Below, piece after piece: positions 1 through 5,586 of a stretch of DNA of 7,716 nucleotides (its first letter is position 1; each line of letters begins with the position of its first letter). Where the stretch lies: the NCBI GenBank assembly GCA_025965635.1, contig JAOPWO010000345.1:1-7716 (forward strand), written 5' to 3'. Origin of the DNA: Modestobacter sp. (GTDB lineage Bacteria > Actinomycetota > Actinomycetes > Mycobacteriales > Geodermatophilaceae). A model generated the notes under the pieces. That model was not told where the DNA came from and made no database searches. It saw only the letters and a program-made list of their open reading frames with translations. Position numbers and translations under genes: made by a program.

Positions 1-173
1 CAGCACGCTGCGCGACGCCGCGGCGCGCGCGGCCTCGTGCGTGACGGCGGCTCCACGGTCCGCGCCGACAGCCCGGCGGGGAAGCCGTAGGCGGACTCGG
101 GAGCCGCGGCCAGCAGCGCGGGGTCGATCGCCCAGGCGGCCAGCTCGTCGGCCCAGCGGGCGAGGGCGTCCAC
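1..173 (-). CDS. N-terminus of a probable class I SAM-dependent methyltransferase (partial, possibly frameshifted)
   Basis: On the minus strand a GTG at 173 opens a frame reading VDALARWADELAAWAIDP and then LLAAAPESAYGFPAGL. The 'W-A-I-x-x-x-[IL]-L-A-A-A-P-E-S-x-[YW]-G-F-P' pattern is typical of the N-terminus of a family of actinobacterial class I methyltransferases, which follow it with a short helix and the SAM-binding 'VLDVG' loop. After L35 (codon 69-71) the original frame becomes Arg/Pro-rich and unlike the family. Shifting by one base restores GADRGAAVTHEAARAAAS followed by RSVL at the edge, which fits the region just before the SAM loop. This suggests one T missing after position 69 (CTG TTC expected, CTG TC present). 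It could be a true mutation, a sequencing error, or a divergent protein. The gene is divergent from gpmA with 56 bp between starts. Family recognition is from memory, and the rest of the gene lies outside the window. Confidence 0.55.
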   Translation of the reverse strand, partial: MDALARWADELAAWAIDPALLAAAPESAYGFPAGLSARTVEPPSRTRPRAPRRRAAC

Positions 174-229
174 GCCTCGACCCTGCCCGGCGGCACTGGG
201 GTCGGCCGCGCCCGTGCCGGTCGGGCAGG

Positions 230-1000
230 ATGTCGGGCGTGACCGACACCGGGACCCTGGTACTGCTCCGCCACGGCGAGAGCGAGTGGAACAAGGCCAA
301 CCTGTTCACCGGCTGGGTGGACGTCGAGCTGTCGCAGAAGGGCCGGGCCGAGGCCACCCGCGGCGGGCAGCTGCTCACCGAGCACGGGCTGCTGCCCGAC
401 GTGCTGCACACCTCCGTGCTGCGGCGGGCGATCACCACCGCCGAGCTGGCGTTGTCGGCGGCCAACCGGCACTGGATCCCGGTGCGCCGGTCGTGGCGGC
501 TCAACGAGCGGCACTACGGGGCGCTGCAGGGGCTGGACAAGGCCGCGACGCTCGCCGAGTACGGCGAGGAGCAGTTCATGGAGTGGCGGCGCAGCTACTC
601 CACGCCGCCGCCGCCGATCGAGCCGGACAGCGAGTACAGCCAGGACGACGACCCGCGCTACGCGTTCCTGCCGCCGGAGGCCCGCCCGGACACCGAGTGC
701 CTGGCCGACGTCGTCGTCCGGATGCTGCCGTACTGGTACGACGCGATCGTGCCGGACCTGCGCGCCGGGCACACCGTGCTGGTCGCCGCGCACGGCAACA
801 GCCTGCGGGCGCTGGTCAAGCACCTCGACGGCATGGGCGACGACGAGGTGGTCGGGCTGAACATCCCCACCGGTGTCCCGCTGCGCTACGACCTGGACGA
901 CGACCTGCGGCCCACCAGGCCCGGCGGCGAGTACCTCGACCCCGCCGCGGCCGCCGCCGCGATCGAGGCGGTCAAGAACCAGGGGCACGGCAAGAAGTAG
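230..1000 (+). CDS. gpmA: 2,3-bisphosphoglycerate-dependent phosphoglycerate mutase
   Basis: A cytoplasmic glycolysis/gluconeogenesis enzyme that interconverts 3-phosphoglycerate and 2-phosphoglycerate through a phosphohistidine. The 256-aa product has the family signature LLRHGESEWN with the nucleophilic His at residue 15, then FTGWVDVELSQKG, TSVLRRAITT, the proton-donor Glu at 93 in LNERHYGALQG, and the second catalytic His at 188 in VAAHGNSLRAL. These sit at a constant +4 offset from E. coli GpmA H11/E89/H184, so the core is complete and full length. The C-terminus GGEYLDPAAAAAAIEAVKNQG is also typical. ATG 230 is chosen as start. GTG 239 is a real alternative because AGGA at 227-230 would sit 8 nt before it, whereas ATG 230 has only a GGCAGG run directly abutting it. 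The frame stays open further upstream, but that part is Arg/Pro-rich and overlaps the divergent gene. The gene is convergent with phoU. Confidence 0.96.
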   Translation: MSGVTDTGTLVLLRHGESEWNKANLFTGWVDVELSQKGRAEATRGGQLLTEHGLLPDVLHTSVLRRAITTAELALSAANRHWIPVRRSWRLNERHYGALQGLDKAATLAEYGEEQFMEWRRSYSTPPPPIEPDSEYSQDDDPRYAFLPPEARPDTECLADVVVRMLPYWYDAIVPDLRAGHTVLVAAHGNSLRALVKHLDGMGDDEVVGLNIPTGVPLRYDLDDDLRPTRPGGEYLDPAAAAAAIEAVKNQGHGKK

Positions 1001-1064
1001 CCGGAGGACCCCGCGGCCCCCACCGCTCGCAGCCCCGCGGCGGCGCCGTCCAGCGGAGCCTGCC

Positions 1065-1721
1065 TCAGGACGAGGAGCTCATGCCTCGTTCCCCCGTCAC
1101 CAGGTAGACCACCCGGCGCGCGACGCTGACCGCGTGGTCGGCGAACCGCTCGTAGTACCGGCCGAGCAGGGTGACGTCGATGGCCGACTCGATGCCGTGC
1201 GGCCAGTCGTCGGACAGCAGCGCCAGGAACAGCTGCTTGTGCAGCTGGTCCATCAGGTCGTCGTCGGCCTCCAGCTCCAGGGCCGCCTGCACGTCGCGCT
1301 TGGCGATGACGGTGCCCGCCTTGGTCACCAGGCTCTCCGCGACGTGCCCGGCCTCCAGGAACACCGGCCGGACCTCCTGCGGGACCGCGTGCTCGGGGAA
1401 GCGCATCCGCGCGACCTTCGCGATGTGCGCGGCCAGGTCGCCCATCCGCTCCAGGTCGGCGACGATCCGCGTCGCCGTGGTGATCATCCGCAGGTCGGTG
1501 GCGACCGGCTGCTGCCGGGCGAGCAGGGTGAAGCACCGCTCCTCGATGCTCTCCCGGACGGCGTCGATGCGCTCGTCGCCGGCGATCACCAGGTCGGCCA
1601 GGGCGACGTCGGCGTCGAGCAGGGCGGTCGTGGCCGTGCTCATCGCCGACCCGACCGAGTTCGACATCTCCACCAGGCAGGCGGTGATGTCCTCCAGTTC
1701 CTCGCGGTAGCTCTCCCGCAC
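1065..1721 (-). CDS. phoU: PhoU phosphate-signalling regulator
   Basis: PhoU is a cytoplasmic helical-bundle protein that links the Pst phosphate transporter to the phosphate-sensing histidine kinase and keeps the Pho response off when phosphate is plentiful. The 218-aa product has the usual family length and both halves of the internal PhoU repeat. The first metal-binding motif is at about 90-100 (LERMGDLAAHI) and the second at about 190-200 (YERFADHAVSV), both of the E-R-x-x-D type. The N-terminus VRESYREELEDI matches actinobacterial PhoU proteins. GTG 1721 is chosen because GGAGGAACC lies directly upstream. The frame continues upstream to 1883, but that extension is Pro/Arg-rich and would run through the regulatory region. 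It is divergent from senX3-regX3 and convergent with gpmA. A PHO box and a -10 element lie upstream, so it is probably controlled by RegX3. No pst transporter genes are in the window. Confidence 0.95.
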   Translation of the reverse strand: MRESYREELEDITACLVEMSNSVGSAMSTATTALLDADVALADLVIAGDERIDAVRESIEERCFTLLARQQPVATDLRMITTATRIVADLERMGDLAAHIAKVARMRFPEHAVPQEVRPVFLEAGHVAESLVTKAGTVIAKRDVQAALELEADDDLMDQLHKQLFLALLSDDWPHGIESAIDVTLLGRYYERFADHAVSVARRVVYLVTGERGMSSSS

Positions 1722-1723
1722 GG

Positions 1724-1732
1724 TTCCTCCAT
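1724..1732 (-). promoter_or_regulatory. Strong ribosome binding site of phoU
   Basis: On the minus strand GGAGGAACC precedes the GTG at 1721. The GGAGG core is a strong Shine-Dalgarno match with suitable spacing, and it fixes the phoU start at 1721 instead of the longer open frame reaching 1883. Confidence 0.8.
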
Positions 1733-1814
1733 CCGCGGCCGCCGCTGTCGGGCGCCGCACGTCTCGCACGCGCGGGGTCCAGCGGCTGGACCTCCCGGGG
1801 CGCGTGTCCTCCCG

Positions 1815-1820
1815 AGGGTA
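1815..1820 (-). promoter_or_regulatory. Candidate -10 element of the phoU promoter
   Basis: TACCCT on the minus strand fits the actinobacterial TANNNT -10 pattern. It lies 17 bp downstream of the last 11-nt PHO repeat unit (1838-1848), so the array would cover the -35 region, as in Streptomyces PHO-regulated promoters. Transcription would start near 1808, giving a leader of roughly 87 nt before the phoU GTG. The motif is short and could occur by chance; its placement relative to the PHO array is the main support. Confidence 0.45.
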
Positions 1821-1837
1821 GAGACGCCCGGCGGGGT

Positions 1838-1881
1838 GCCAGGAGACCAGCGGGTGAACGGGTGGGCACGCGGCGGTGAAC
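1838..1881 (-). promoter_or_regulatory. PHO box: tandem 11-nt direct repeat units, probable RegX3/PhoP operator
   Basis: Read on the minus strand from 1881, four consecutive 11-mers are GTTCACCGCCG, CGTGCCCACCC, GTTCACCCGCT and GGTCTCCTGGC. Units 1 and 3 carry an exact GTTCACC, 22 bp apart (two helical turns). Units 2 and 4 are degenerate copies in register. In Streptomyces, PhoP, the RegX3-type response regulator, binds arrays of 11-nt direct repeat units whose conserved part is GTTCACC. The array lies between divergent phoU and senX3-regX3, where autoregulation by RegX3 would be expected. The repeats point toward phoU. Direct binding is inferred. Confidence 0.75.
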
Positions 1882-1897
1882 ACTTCCTCCCCCGGGT

Positions 1898-1908
1898 GTG
1901 ATGATCAC
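1898..1908. repeat. Perfect 11-bp palindrome upstream of the senX3 promoter
   Basis: GTGATGATCAC reads as 5-bp arms GTGAT/ATCAC around a central G. It lies between the PHO box and the proposed senX3 -35 region, centred about 49 bp before the GTG start. It could be a site for a second dimeric regulator. It is short and no regulator is identified. Confidence 0.3.
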
Positions 1909-1917
1909 CGGATCGGC

Positions 1918-1952
1918 TGGTCAGCCCGCGCTCCCGCTCTAGCATCGAGTCG
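1918..1952 (+). promoter_or_regulatory. Candidate leaderless promoter of senX3-regX3
   Basis: TAGCAT at 1940-1945 is a good TANNNT -10 element. A weak -35-like TGGTCA lies at 1918-1923 with a 16-bp spacer. Six bases after the -10 comes GTG 1952, the first codon of senX3, so transcription would begin at or next to the start codon. No convincing Shine-Dalgarno sequence precedes the GTG, which agrees with a leaderless mRNA, a common arrangement in actinobacteria. Inferred from spacing only. Confidence 0.55.
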
Positions 1953-3232
1953 TGGACCCGGTGGTCGCCCTGGTGGCGGGCCTGTTGATCGGCCTGCTGC
2001 TGGCTGTGTCGGCGGCCCGGGCCGGCTGGGCGCTGCTCGACCGCCGCGGCCGCTCCGACATCACCGGCCGTCCCCGGGGCACCGAACTGCGCCCCGACGA
2101 GGAGGCCGCGCTCAGCCGCCGGCTGCTGGACATGATGGACCCCGCCGTCGTCGTGCTCGGTTCCGACGACGCCGTCCTGCTGGCCAACCCCTCCGCCCGT
2201 GCTCTGGGGATCCTCCGCGGCACCCGGCTGCTGGTACCCGGACTGGTCGAGGTGGCCCGCAGCGTGCAGTCCACCGGCAGCCGGCGCGCCGACGTCGCGC
2301 TGCCGGGCGACCTGGTCGGCGGCGGGCCGCGGACGGTGGGGGTGCACGGTTTCCGGCTGGGCAGCGGACCGCTGGCCACCCCGGGGCCCGTGGCGCTGGT
2401 GCTGACCGACGTCACCGAGGCCCGGCGGGTGGAGGCGGTCCGCCGCGACTTCGTGGCCAACCTCGGGCACGAGCTGAAGACGCCCGTCGGCGCGCTGGCA
2501 CTGCTGGCCGAGGCGGTCCAGGGCGCGGCGGACGACCCCGAGACCGTGCAGCGGTTCGGCGCCCGCATGCAGCACGAGGCCGACCGGCTGGCCCGGCTGG
2601 TCCGTGAGCTGATCGACCTGTCCCGGCTTCAGGGGGCCGAGCCGCTGCCCGAGCTGGTGCCGGTCGCCATCGCCACCGTCGTCGGCGAGGCGGTCGACCG
2701 GACCCGTGCGGTGGCCGCCGCCAAGGACGTCGAGCTGGCCGTGGGCACGCAGCCCGGTCTCGTGGTCCGCGGGGTGGAGGCTCAGCTGGCCACCGCGCTG
2801 ACGAACCTGCTGGCCAACGCGGTCGCCTACAGCCCGGCCGGCACGACGATCGCGATCGGTGCCCGAGCCCGTTCCGGTTTCGCCGAGATCGCGGTGACCG
2901 ACTCCGGGATCGGCATCCCGCGGTCGGACCGCGGCCGGGTCTTCGAGCGCTTCTACCGGGTCGACCAGTCCAGGGCCAGCGCCACCGGCGGCACCGGCCT
3001 GGGACTGGCGATCGTCAAGCATGTGGCCAGCAACCACGGCGGATCGGTCTCGGTGTGGAGCGAGGAGGGGCTGGGGTCGACGTTCACGCTGCGGATACCC
3101 CTCGCCGCGGGGGCCACGGCCCCCGCCACCGCTCCCGGTGCCGACCAGCCCCCGGTGCCGCCGCTGGCGGACCTGCGCGCCATCCCCCGAGAGGACGGCC
3201 CCGCCGGGGCCGCGATGAGAGGACGGTCATGA
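1952..3232 (+). CDS. senX3: SenX3-type phosphate-sensing sensor histidine kinase
   Basis: Membrane-bound kinase that phosphorylates RegX3 when phosphate is limiting; PhoU is thought to restrain it. The 426-aa product has one clear N-terminal hydrophobic segment (about 4-22) and a PAS-like region (about 58-155, with VVVLGSDDAVLLANPSARAL). The dimerisation/phosphoacceptor domain has His173 in FVANLGHELKTPVGALALLAE. In the ATPase domain the N box is at 285-290 (NLLANA), the G1 box is DSGIGI from Asp317, the F box is VFERFYR, and the G2 box is TGGTGLGLAIVKH at 345-357. The last roughly 40 residues form an Ala/Pro-rich tail. The match to M. tuberculosis SenX3 is strong through the catalytic half. 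The H box reads LGHELKTP where VSHELKTP is usual. Start GTG 1952 is supported by the adjacent -10 and by the hydrophobic segment beginning at residue 4. The stop overlaps the regX3 start. Confidence 0.95.
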   Translation: MDPVVALVAGLLIGLLLAVSAARAGWALLDRRGRSDITGRPRGTELRPDEEAALSRRLLDMMDPAVVVLGSDDAVLLANPSARALGILRGTRLLVPGLVEVARSVQSTGSRRADVALPGDLVGGGPRTVGVHGFRLGSGPLATPGPVALVLTDVTEARRVEAVRRDFVANLGHELKTPVGALALLAEAVQGAADDPETVQRFGARMQHEADRLARLVRELIDLSRLQGAEPLPELVPVAIATVVGEAVDRTRAVAAAKDVELAVGTQPGLVVRGVEAQLATALTNLLANAVAYSPAGTTIAIGARARSGFAEIAVTDSGIGIPRSDRGRVFERFYRVDQSRASATGGTGLGLAIVKHVASNHGGSVSVWSEEGLGSTFTLRIPLAAGATAPATAPGADQPPVPPLADLRAIPREDGPAGAAMRGRS

Positions 3233-3909
3233 CCCGAGTGCTCGTGGTGGAGGACGAGGAGTCCTTCTCCGATGCGCTGTCGTACATGCTCCGGCGGGAG
3301 GGCTACGACACCGTGGTCGCCGCCGACGGAGTGAGTGCGCTCGCCGAGTTCGACCGGGCCGGTGCCGACATCGTCCTGCTCGACCTGATGCTGCCCGGAC
3401 TGTCCGGGACGGAGGTGTGCCGCGCGCTGCGGGCCAAGAGCTCCGTGCCGATCATCATGCTGACCGCCAAGGACGCCGAGATCGACAAGGTCGTCGGCCT
3501 GGAACTCGGCGCGGACGACTACGTGACCAAGCCGTACTCGGCGCGGGAGCTCGTCGCGCGGATCCGGGCGGTGCTGCGCCGGGGGAGCGAGCCCGAGCCG
3601 GTGGGGGACACGGCGCTGTCGGCCGGGCCGGTCCGGCTGGACGTCGACCGGCACGTGGTGGCCGTCGACGGCCGGCCGGTGGCCCTGCCGCTGAAGGAGT
3701 TCGACCTGCTCGAACTGCTGCTGCGCAACGCCGGCCGGGTGCTCACCCGGGGGCAGCTCATCGACCGGGTGTGGGGCGCGGACTACGTCGGGGACACCAA
3801 GACCCTCGACGTCCACGTCAAGCGGCTGCGGGCCAAGCTCGAGCCCGACCCGGCCAACCCCAAGTACCTGCTCACCGTGCGAGGGCTCGGCTACAAGTTC
3901 GAGGCCTGA
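3229..3909 (+). CDS. regX3: RegX3/PhoP-type phosphate response regulator
   Basis: OmpR/PhoB-family DNA-binding response regulator, partner of SenX3, which controls phosphate-starvation genes through PHO boxes. The 226-aa product has a receiver domain (1-118) with acidic pocket residues E8/D9, phospho-acceptor Asp52 in VLLDLMLPGLSG, the conserved Thr79 in IIMLTAKD and Lys101 in YVTKPYSAREL. The C-terminal winged helix (about 130-226) contains LPLKEFDLLELL, GRVLTRGQLIDRVWG, the recognition helix in DTKTLDVHVKRLRAKLE, and the wing in YLLTVRGLGYKFE. It is nearly collinear with M. tuberculosis RegX3. ATG 3229 overlaps the senX3 stop (ATGA) and has AGAGGA a few bases upstream, so the two genes are translationally coupled. 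It ends 29 bp before a convergent gene. Confidence 0.97.
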   Translation: MTRVLVVEDEESFSDALSYMLRREGYDTVVAADGVSALAEFDRAGADIVLLDLMLPGLSGTEVCRALRAKSSVPIIMLTAKDAEIDKVVGLELGADDYVTKPYSARELVARIRAVLRRGSEPEPVGDTALSAGPVRLDVDRHVVAVDGRPVALPLKEFDLLELLLRNAGRVLTRGQLIDRVWGADYVGDTKTLDVHVKRLRAKLEPDPANPKYLLTVRGLGYKFEA

Positions 3910-3911
3910 GC

Positions 3912-3933
3912 CCCGACCGCCGAGGTGGTCGGG
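3912..3933. terminator. Bidirectional hairpin between regX3 and the DUF3072 gene
   Basis: CCCGACC (3912-3918) pairs with GGTCGGG (3927-3933). A G-T wobble (3919/3926) and a C-G pair (3920/3925) extend the stem to about 9 bp around a CGAG tetraloop. It lies in the 29-bp gap between two convergent stops and so could end transcription from both sides. There is no T-run, which is usual for high-GC actinobacterial terminators. Confidence 0.6.
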
Positions 3934-3938
3934 TCCGG

Positions 3939-4160
3939 CTACTGGCCGCGGCCGGTCTCTTCCTGGAGCTCGTCGATCTTGATCGAGGCGTCCGCCTTGG
4001 TCAAGTCGTCGGGCACCTCCTCGCCGGCCTGCCGGGCCAGGGTGCCCAGGTAGCTCTTCTGGGCCCCGGTGGCGGGCTCGTCGCCGGTGACCCAGTCCGA
4101 CGGGTCCTTCTCGGCGGTGGGATCGCCGGCCTGACCGCTGTCCACGTTGGCTTCGTTCAT
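3939..4160 (-). CDS. Small DUF3072 family protein
   Basis: A 73-aa acidic cytoplasmic protein of unknown function. The N-terminal half is polar and probably disordered (NEANVDSGQAGDPTAEKDPS). The C-terminal half, TGAQKSYLGTLARQAGEEVP followed by DDLTKADASIKIDELQEETG, is the DUF3072 signature found in many actinobacterial and proteobacterial small proteins. The TGAQ..YL..L motif with a following helix ending in IDELQ resembles short helical modules also seen at protein C-termini. It has no signal peptide, membrane segment or cysteine. ATG 4160 starts the conserved protein; TAGGTT (4168-4173) lies 7 nt upstream and may be the -10 of a leaderless promoter. It follows the 75-aa CPxCG gene on the same strand after 10 nt and is convergent with regX3. 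Function is not known. Confidence 0.85.
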   Translation of the reverse strand: MNEANVDSGQAGDPTAEKDPSDWVTGDEPATGAQKSYLGTLARQAGEEVPDDLTKADASIKIDELQEETGRGQ

Positions 4161-4167
4161 GTGTTCG

Positions 4168-4173
4168 AACCTA
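4168..4173 (-). promoter_or_regulatory. Candidate -10 element overlapping a stop codon, upstream of the DUF3072 gene
   Basis: TAGGTT on the minus strand fits TANNNT and lies 7 nt before ATG 4160, the same geometry as the proposed senX3 and ppx promoters. Its TAG is also the stop codon of the preceding 75-aa gene (4171-4173). No clear -35 is seen. The AGG inside the motif might instead serve as a weak, distant ribosome site for reinitiation. Confidence 0.4.
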
Positions 4174-4398
4174 CGCGGGGACGCTGGCGCGTGCAGCTCG
4201 ACCGGGGACGGCCGCGCGGTCGGTGACGCGGGTGCGGGCGGTCTCCCAGCGGCGGCCGGTGCGGTAGGCGTGGACCGCTCCGCAGGCGGGGCACTGCACG
4301 TGCAGTGCGATGTGCGTCGGGTGGTCGGTGACCGATCGGATCCGCCGGTCGGCGACCAGCTCGTCGGTCCGGGTGACGGGGCAGGTGATCAGCAACAT
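4171..4398 (-). CDS. Small conserved CPxCG (zinc-ribbon-like) hypothetical protein
   Basis: A 75-aa product beginning MLLITCPVTRTDELVADRRI. It contains HPTHIALHVQCPACGAVHAY with Cys36 and Cys39 in a CPxCG knuckle followed by His43, plus a further Cys6. A single CxxC with nearby His and Cys could bind one metal ion, or two monomers could share one. I recall short actinobacterial proteins with the ITCPVT...ERRI...HPTHIAL...CP.CG..H.YRTGR.WE pattern, all of unknown function. The C-terminal third is Arg/Ala-rich and less convincing. ATG 4398 is chosen because the conserved text starts there. The frame extends far upstream, but only as a shadow of the divergent regulator gene. No good ribosome site is visible. 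It is divergent from the AraC-family gene and precedes the DUF3072 gene by 10 nt. Confidence 0.65.
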   Translation of the reverse strand: MLLITCPVTRTDELVADRRIRSVTDHPTHIALHVQCPACGAVHAYRTGRRWETARTRVTDRAAVPGRAARASVPA

Positions 4399-4410
4399 GC
4401 GAGGAGCGTG

Positions 4411-4426
4411 CCCGCGGAGGCGCGGG
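4411..4426. repeat. Hairpin in the gap between the CPxCG gene and the AraC-family gene
   Basis: CCCGCG (4411-4416) and CGCGGG (4421-4426) form a perfect 6-bp stem with a 4-nt loop. It lies 13 bp before the ATG of the minus-strand CPxCG gene, so in a leadered transcript it would fall in the 5' UTR. Such hairpins are not rare at this GC content. Confidence 0.3.
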
Positions 4427-4443
4427 ACGACGAGTGGCAGGAG

Positions 4444-4480
4444 CGACCACAACCGCGTCGTACCTGCCAGGCTGTGGTCG
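4444..4480. promoter_or_regulatory. Inverted repeat over the start region of the AraC-family gene, possible operator
   Basis: CGACCACA (4444-4451) and TGTGGTCG (4473-4480) are perfect 8-bp inverted copies separated by 21 bp. The right arm overlaps the candidate GTG starts at 4474 and 4480. A centre-to-centre spacing of about 29 bp is near three helical turns, which would suit binding by a dimer. The location between two divergent genes fits an autoregulatory operator. No binding protein can be named with confidence. Confidence 0.4.
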
Positions 4481-5586
4481 TGCACGCTCCTGGGCGCCCC
4501 GTGGTCGTCACCGCCGTCGTCGCCGACCGACTGGTGGGCGCGTTCGGCCTGGGTGTCGCGGCCGAGGTCTTCGGCTACGACCGCCGCGCGATGGGTCTCC
4601 CGCTGTTCGACTTCGCGCTCGCCGCGGTCGAGCCCGGCGCCGTCCGCACCGACACCGGCATCGCCCTGGTCGTCGACCACGGCCTGGAGCGCATCGCCGT
4701 CTCCGACATCGTCCTCATGACGTCGTGGGAGGACGTGGACCGGCCGTGCCCGGACTCGCTGCTCGACGCGCTGCGGGCGGCCCACGCACGTGGCGCCCAA
4801 CTGGTCAGCCACTGCTCGGGCGCCTTCGTGCTGGCCAGGGCCGGCCTCCTCGACGGGCAGCGGGCGACCACGCACTGGCGGATGGCCGGCGAGCTGGCGG
4901 CGCGCTACCCGCAGGTGCAGGTCGACCCCGCCGTCCTCTACGTCGACTCCGGACAGGTGATCACCGGCGCCGGCACGGCCAGCGGCATCGACGCCATGCT
5001 GCACCTCGTCCGCCGCGAGTGGGGCGCGACGGCCGCGAACGCGCTGGCCCGGGAGATGGTGGTACCGCCGCACCGGGACGGCGGCCAGGCGCAGTTCATC
5101 GACACGCCCGTCGCCCGCTGCGAGGACGACCTGCTCGGCGCCGTCCTGGACTGGGCGCGTGCGCACCTGGCGGAGGAGATCAGCGTCGAGCTGCTGGCCC
5201 GGCGGGCGCTGATGAGCCCGCGCAGCTTCGCCCGCCGGTTCACGGCCACCACCGGGACGACGCCGCACGCCTGGCTCCTCGGGCAGCGCCTGGCCGCCGC
5301 CGAGGCGCTGCTGGAGGACAGCGGCGCACCGGTGGAGGAGATCGCCCGGCTGGTCGGCTTCGGCACCGCCGCGGGCCTGCGCGACCAGTTCGCCCGCCGG
5401 CGCGGGGTGTCGCCGCGCGCCTACCGGCAGACGTTCCGGGCAGGCGCCGGCCGGACGGGTGCGGAGGTGGTGTCCGTGCCCTCAGCCCGGCCGGCGCCGG
5501 TGCAGCTGGACCGGGACCGGCCGGGGGCTGGCCGGGTGCGGAGCGACGAGGCCGGCGTCGAGGCGGGCCTCGACCAGCCGGCGTAG
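4480..5586 (+). CDS. GlxA-type AraC-family transcriptional regulator with DJ-1/PfpI domain
   Basis: Cytoplasmic transcription factor of the GlxA/FtrA type. An N-terminal class I glutamine amidotransferase-like (DJ-1/PfpI) domain covers about 8-195, with VVVTAVVADRLVGAFGLGVA, Cys112 at the nucleophile-elbow position in LVSHCSGAFVLARAGLLDG, the conserved ATTHW at 129-133, and the ITGAGTASGIDAMLHLV segment. A C-terminal AraC pair of helix-turn-helices (about 220-318) includes ISVELLARRALMSPRSFARRF and EEIARLVGFGTAAGLRDQF. The ligand is unknown; in this group the amidotransferase domain usually senses and is not proven catalytic. Start choice is uncertain: GTG 4474, 4480 and 4501 are possible; 4480 has AGG 8 nt upstream. 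After GVSPRAYRQTF the family normally ends, but here about 50 Pro/Arg-rich residues follow and run 105 bp into the convergent gene. Divergent from the CPxCG gene. Confidence 0.88.
   Translation: MHAPGRPVVVTAVVADRLVGAFGLGVAAEVFGYDRRAMGLPLFDFALAAVEPGAVRTDTGIALVVDHGLERIAVSDIVLMTSWEDVDRPCPDSLLDALRAAHARGAQLVSHCSGAFVLARAGLLDGQRATTHWRMAGELAARYPQVQVDPAVLYVDSGQVITGAGTASGIDAMLHLVRREWGATAANALAREMVVPPHRDGGQAQFIDTPVARCEDDLLGAVLDWARAHLAEEISVELLARRALMSPRSFARRFTATTGTTPHAWLLGQRLAAAEALLEDSGAPVEEIARLVGFGTAAGLRDQFARRRGVSPRAYRQTFRAGAGRTGAEVVSVPSARPAPVQLDRDRPGAGRVRSDEAGVEAGLDQPA

Noticed and set aside
41..229. Upstream extension of the gpmA frame (63 residues)
   Set aside because: It is Arg/Pro-rich, unlike phosphoglycerate mutases, and lies over the divergent methyltransferase gene. 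Family alignment puts the start at 230 or 239.
303..309. Isolated GTTCACC inside gpmA, and a GTTCACG inside the AraC-family gene near 5238
   Set aside because: Single copies in coding sequence with no second in-register unit; not PHO boxes.
1011..1040. Possible terminator between gpmA and phoU (two CCGCGG copies at 1011-1016 and 1035-1040)
   Set aside because: Only 6 bp would pair, with an 18-nt loop and no extension. CCGCGG is self-complementary and common at this GC content.
886..1908. Long minus-strand open frame opposite gpmA and phoU
   Set aside because: It has a low-complexity Arg/Gly/Ala composition typical of shadow frames in high-GC DNA, and it overlaps phoU in another frame.
4171..5268. 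Longer 365-codon version of the CPxCG gene
   Set aside because: The upstream part is the antisense shadow of the AraC-family gene. Conserved text begins only at ATG 4398.
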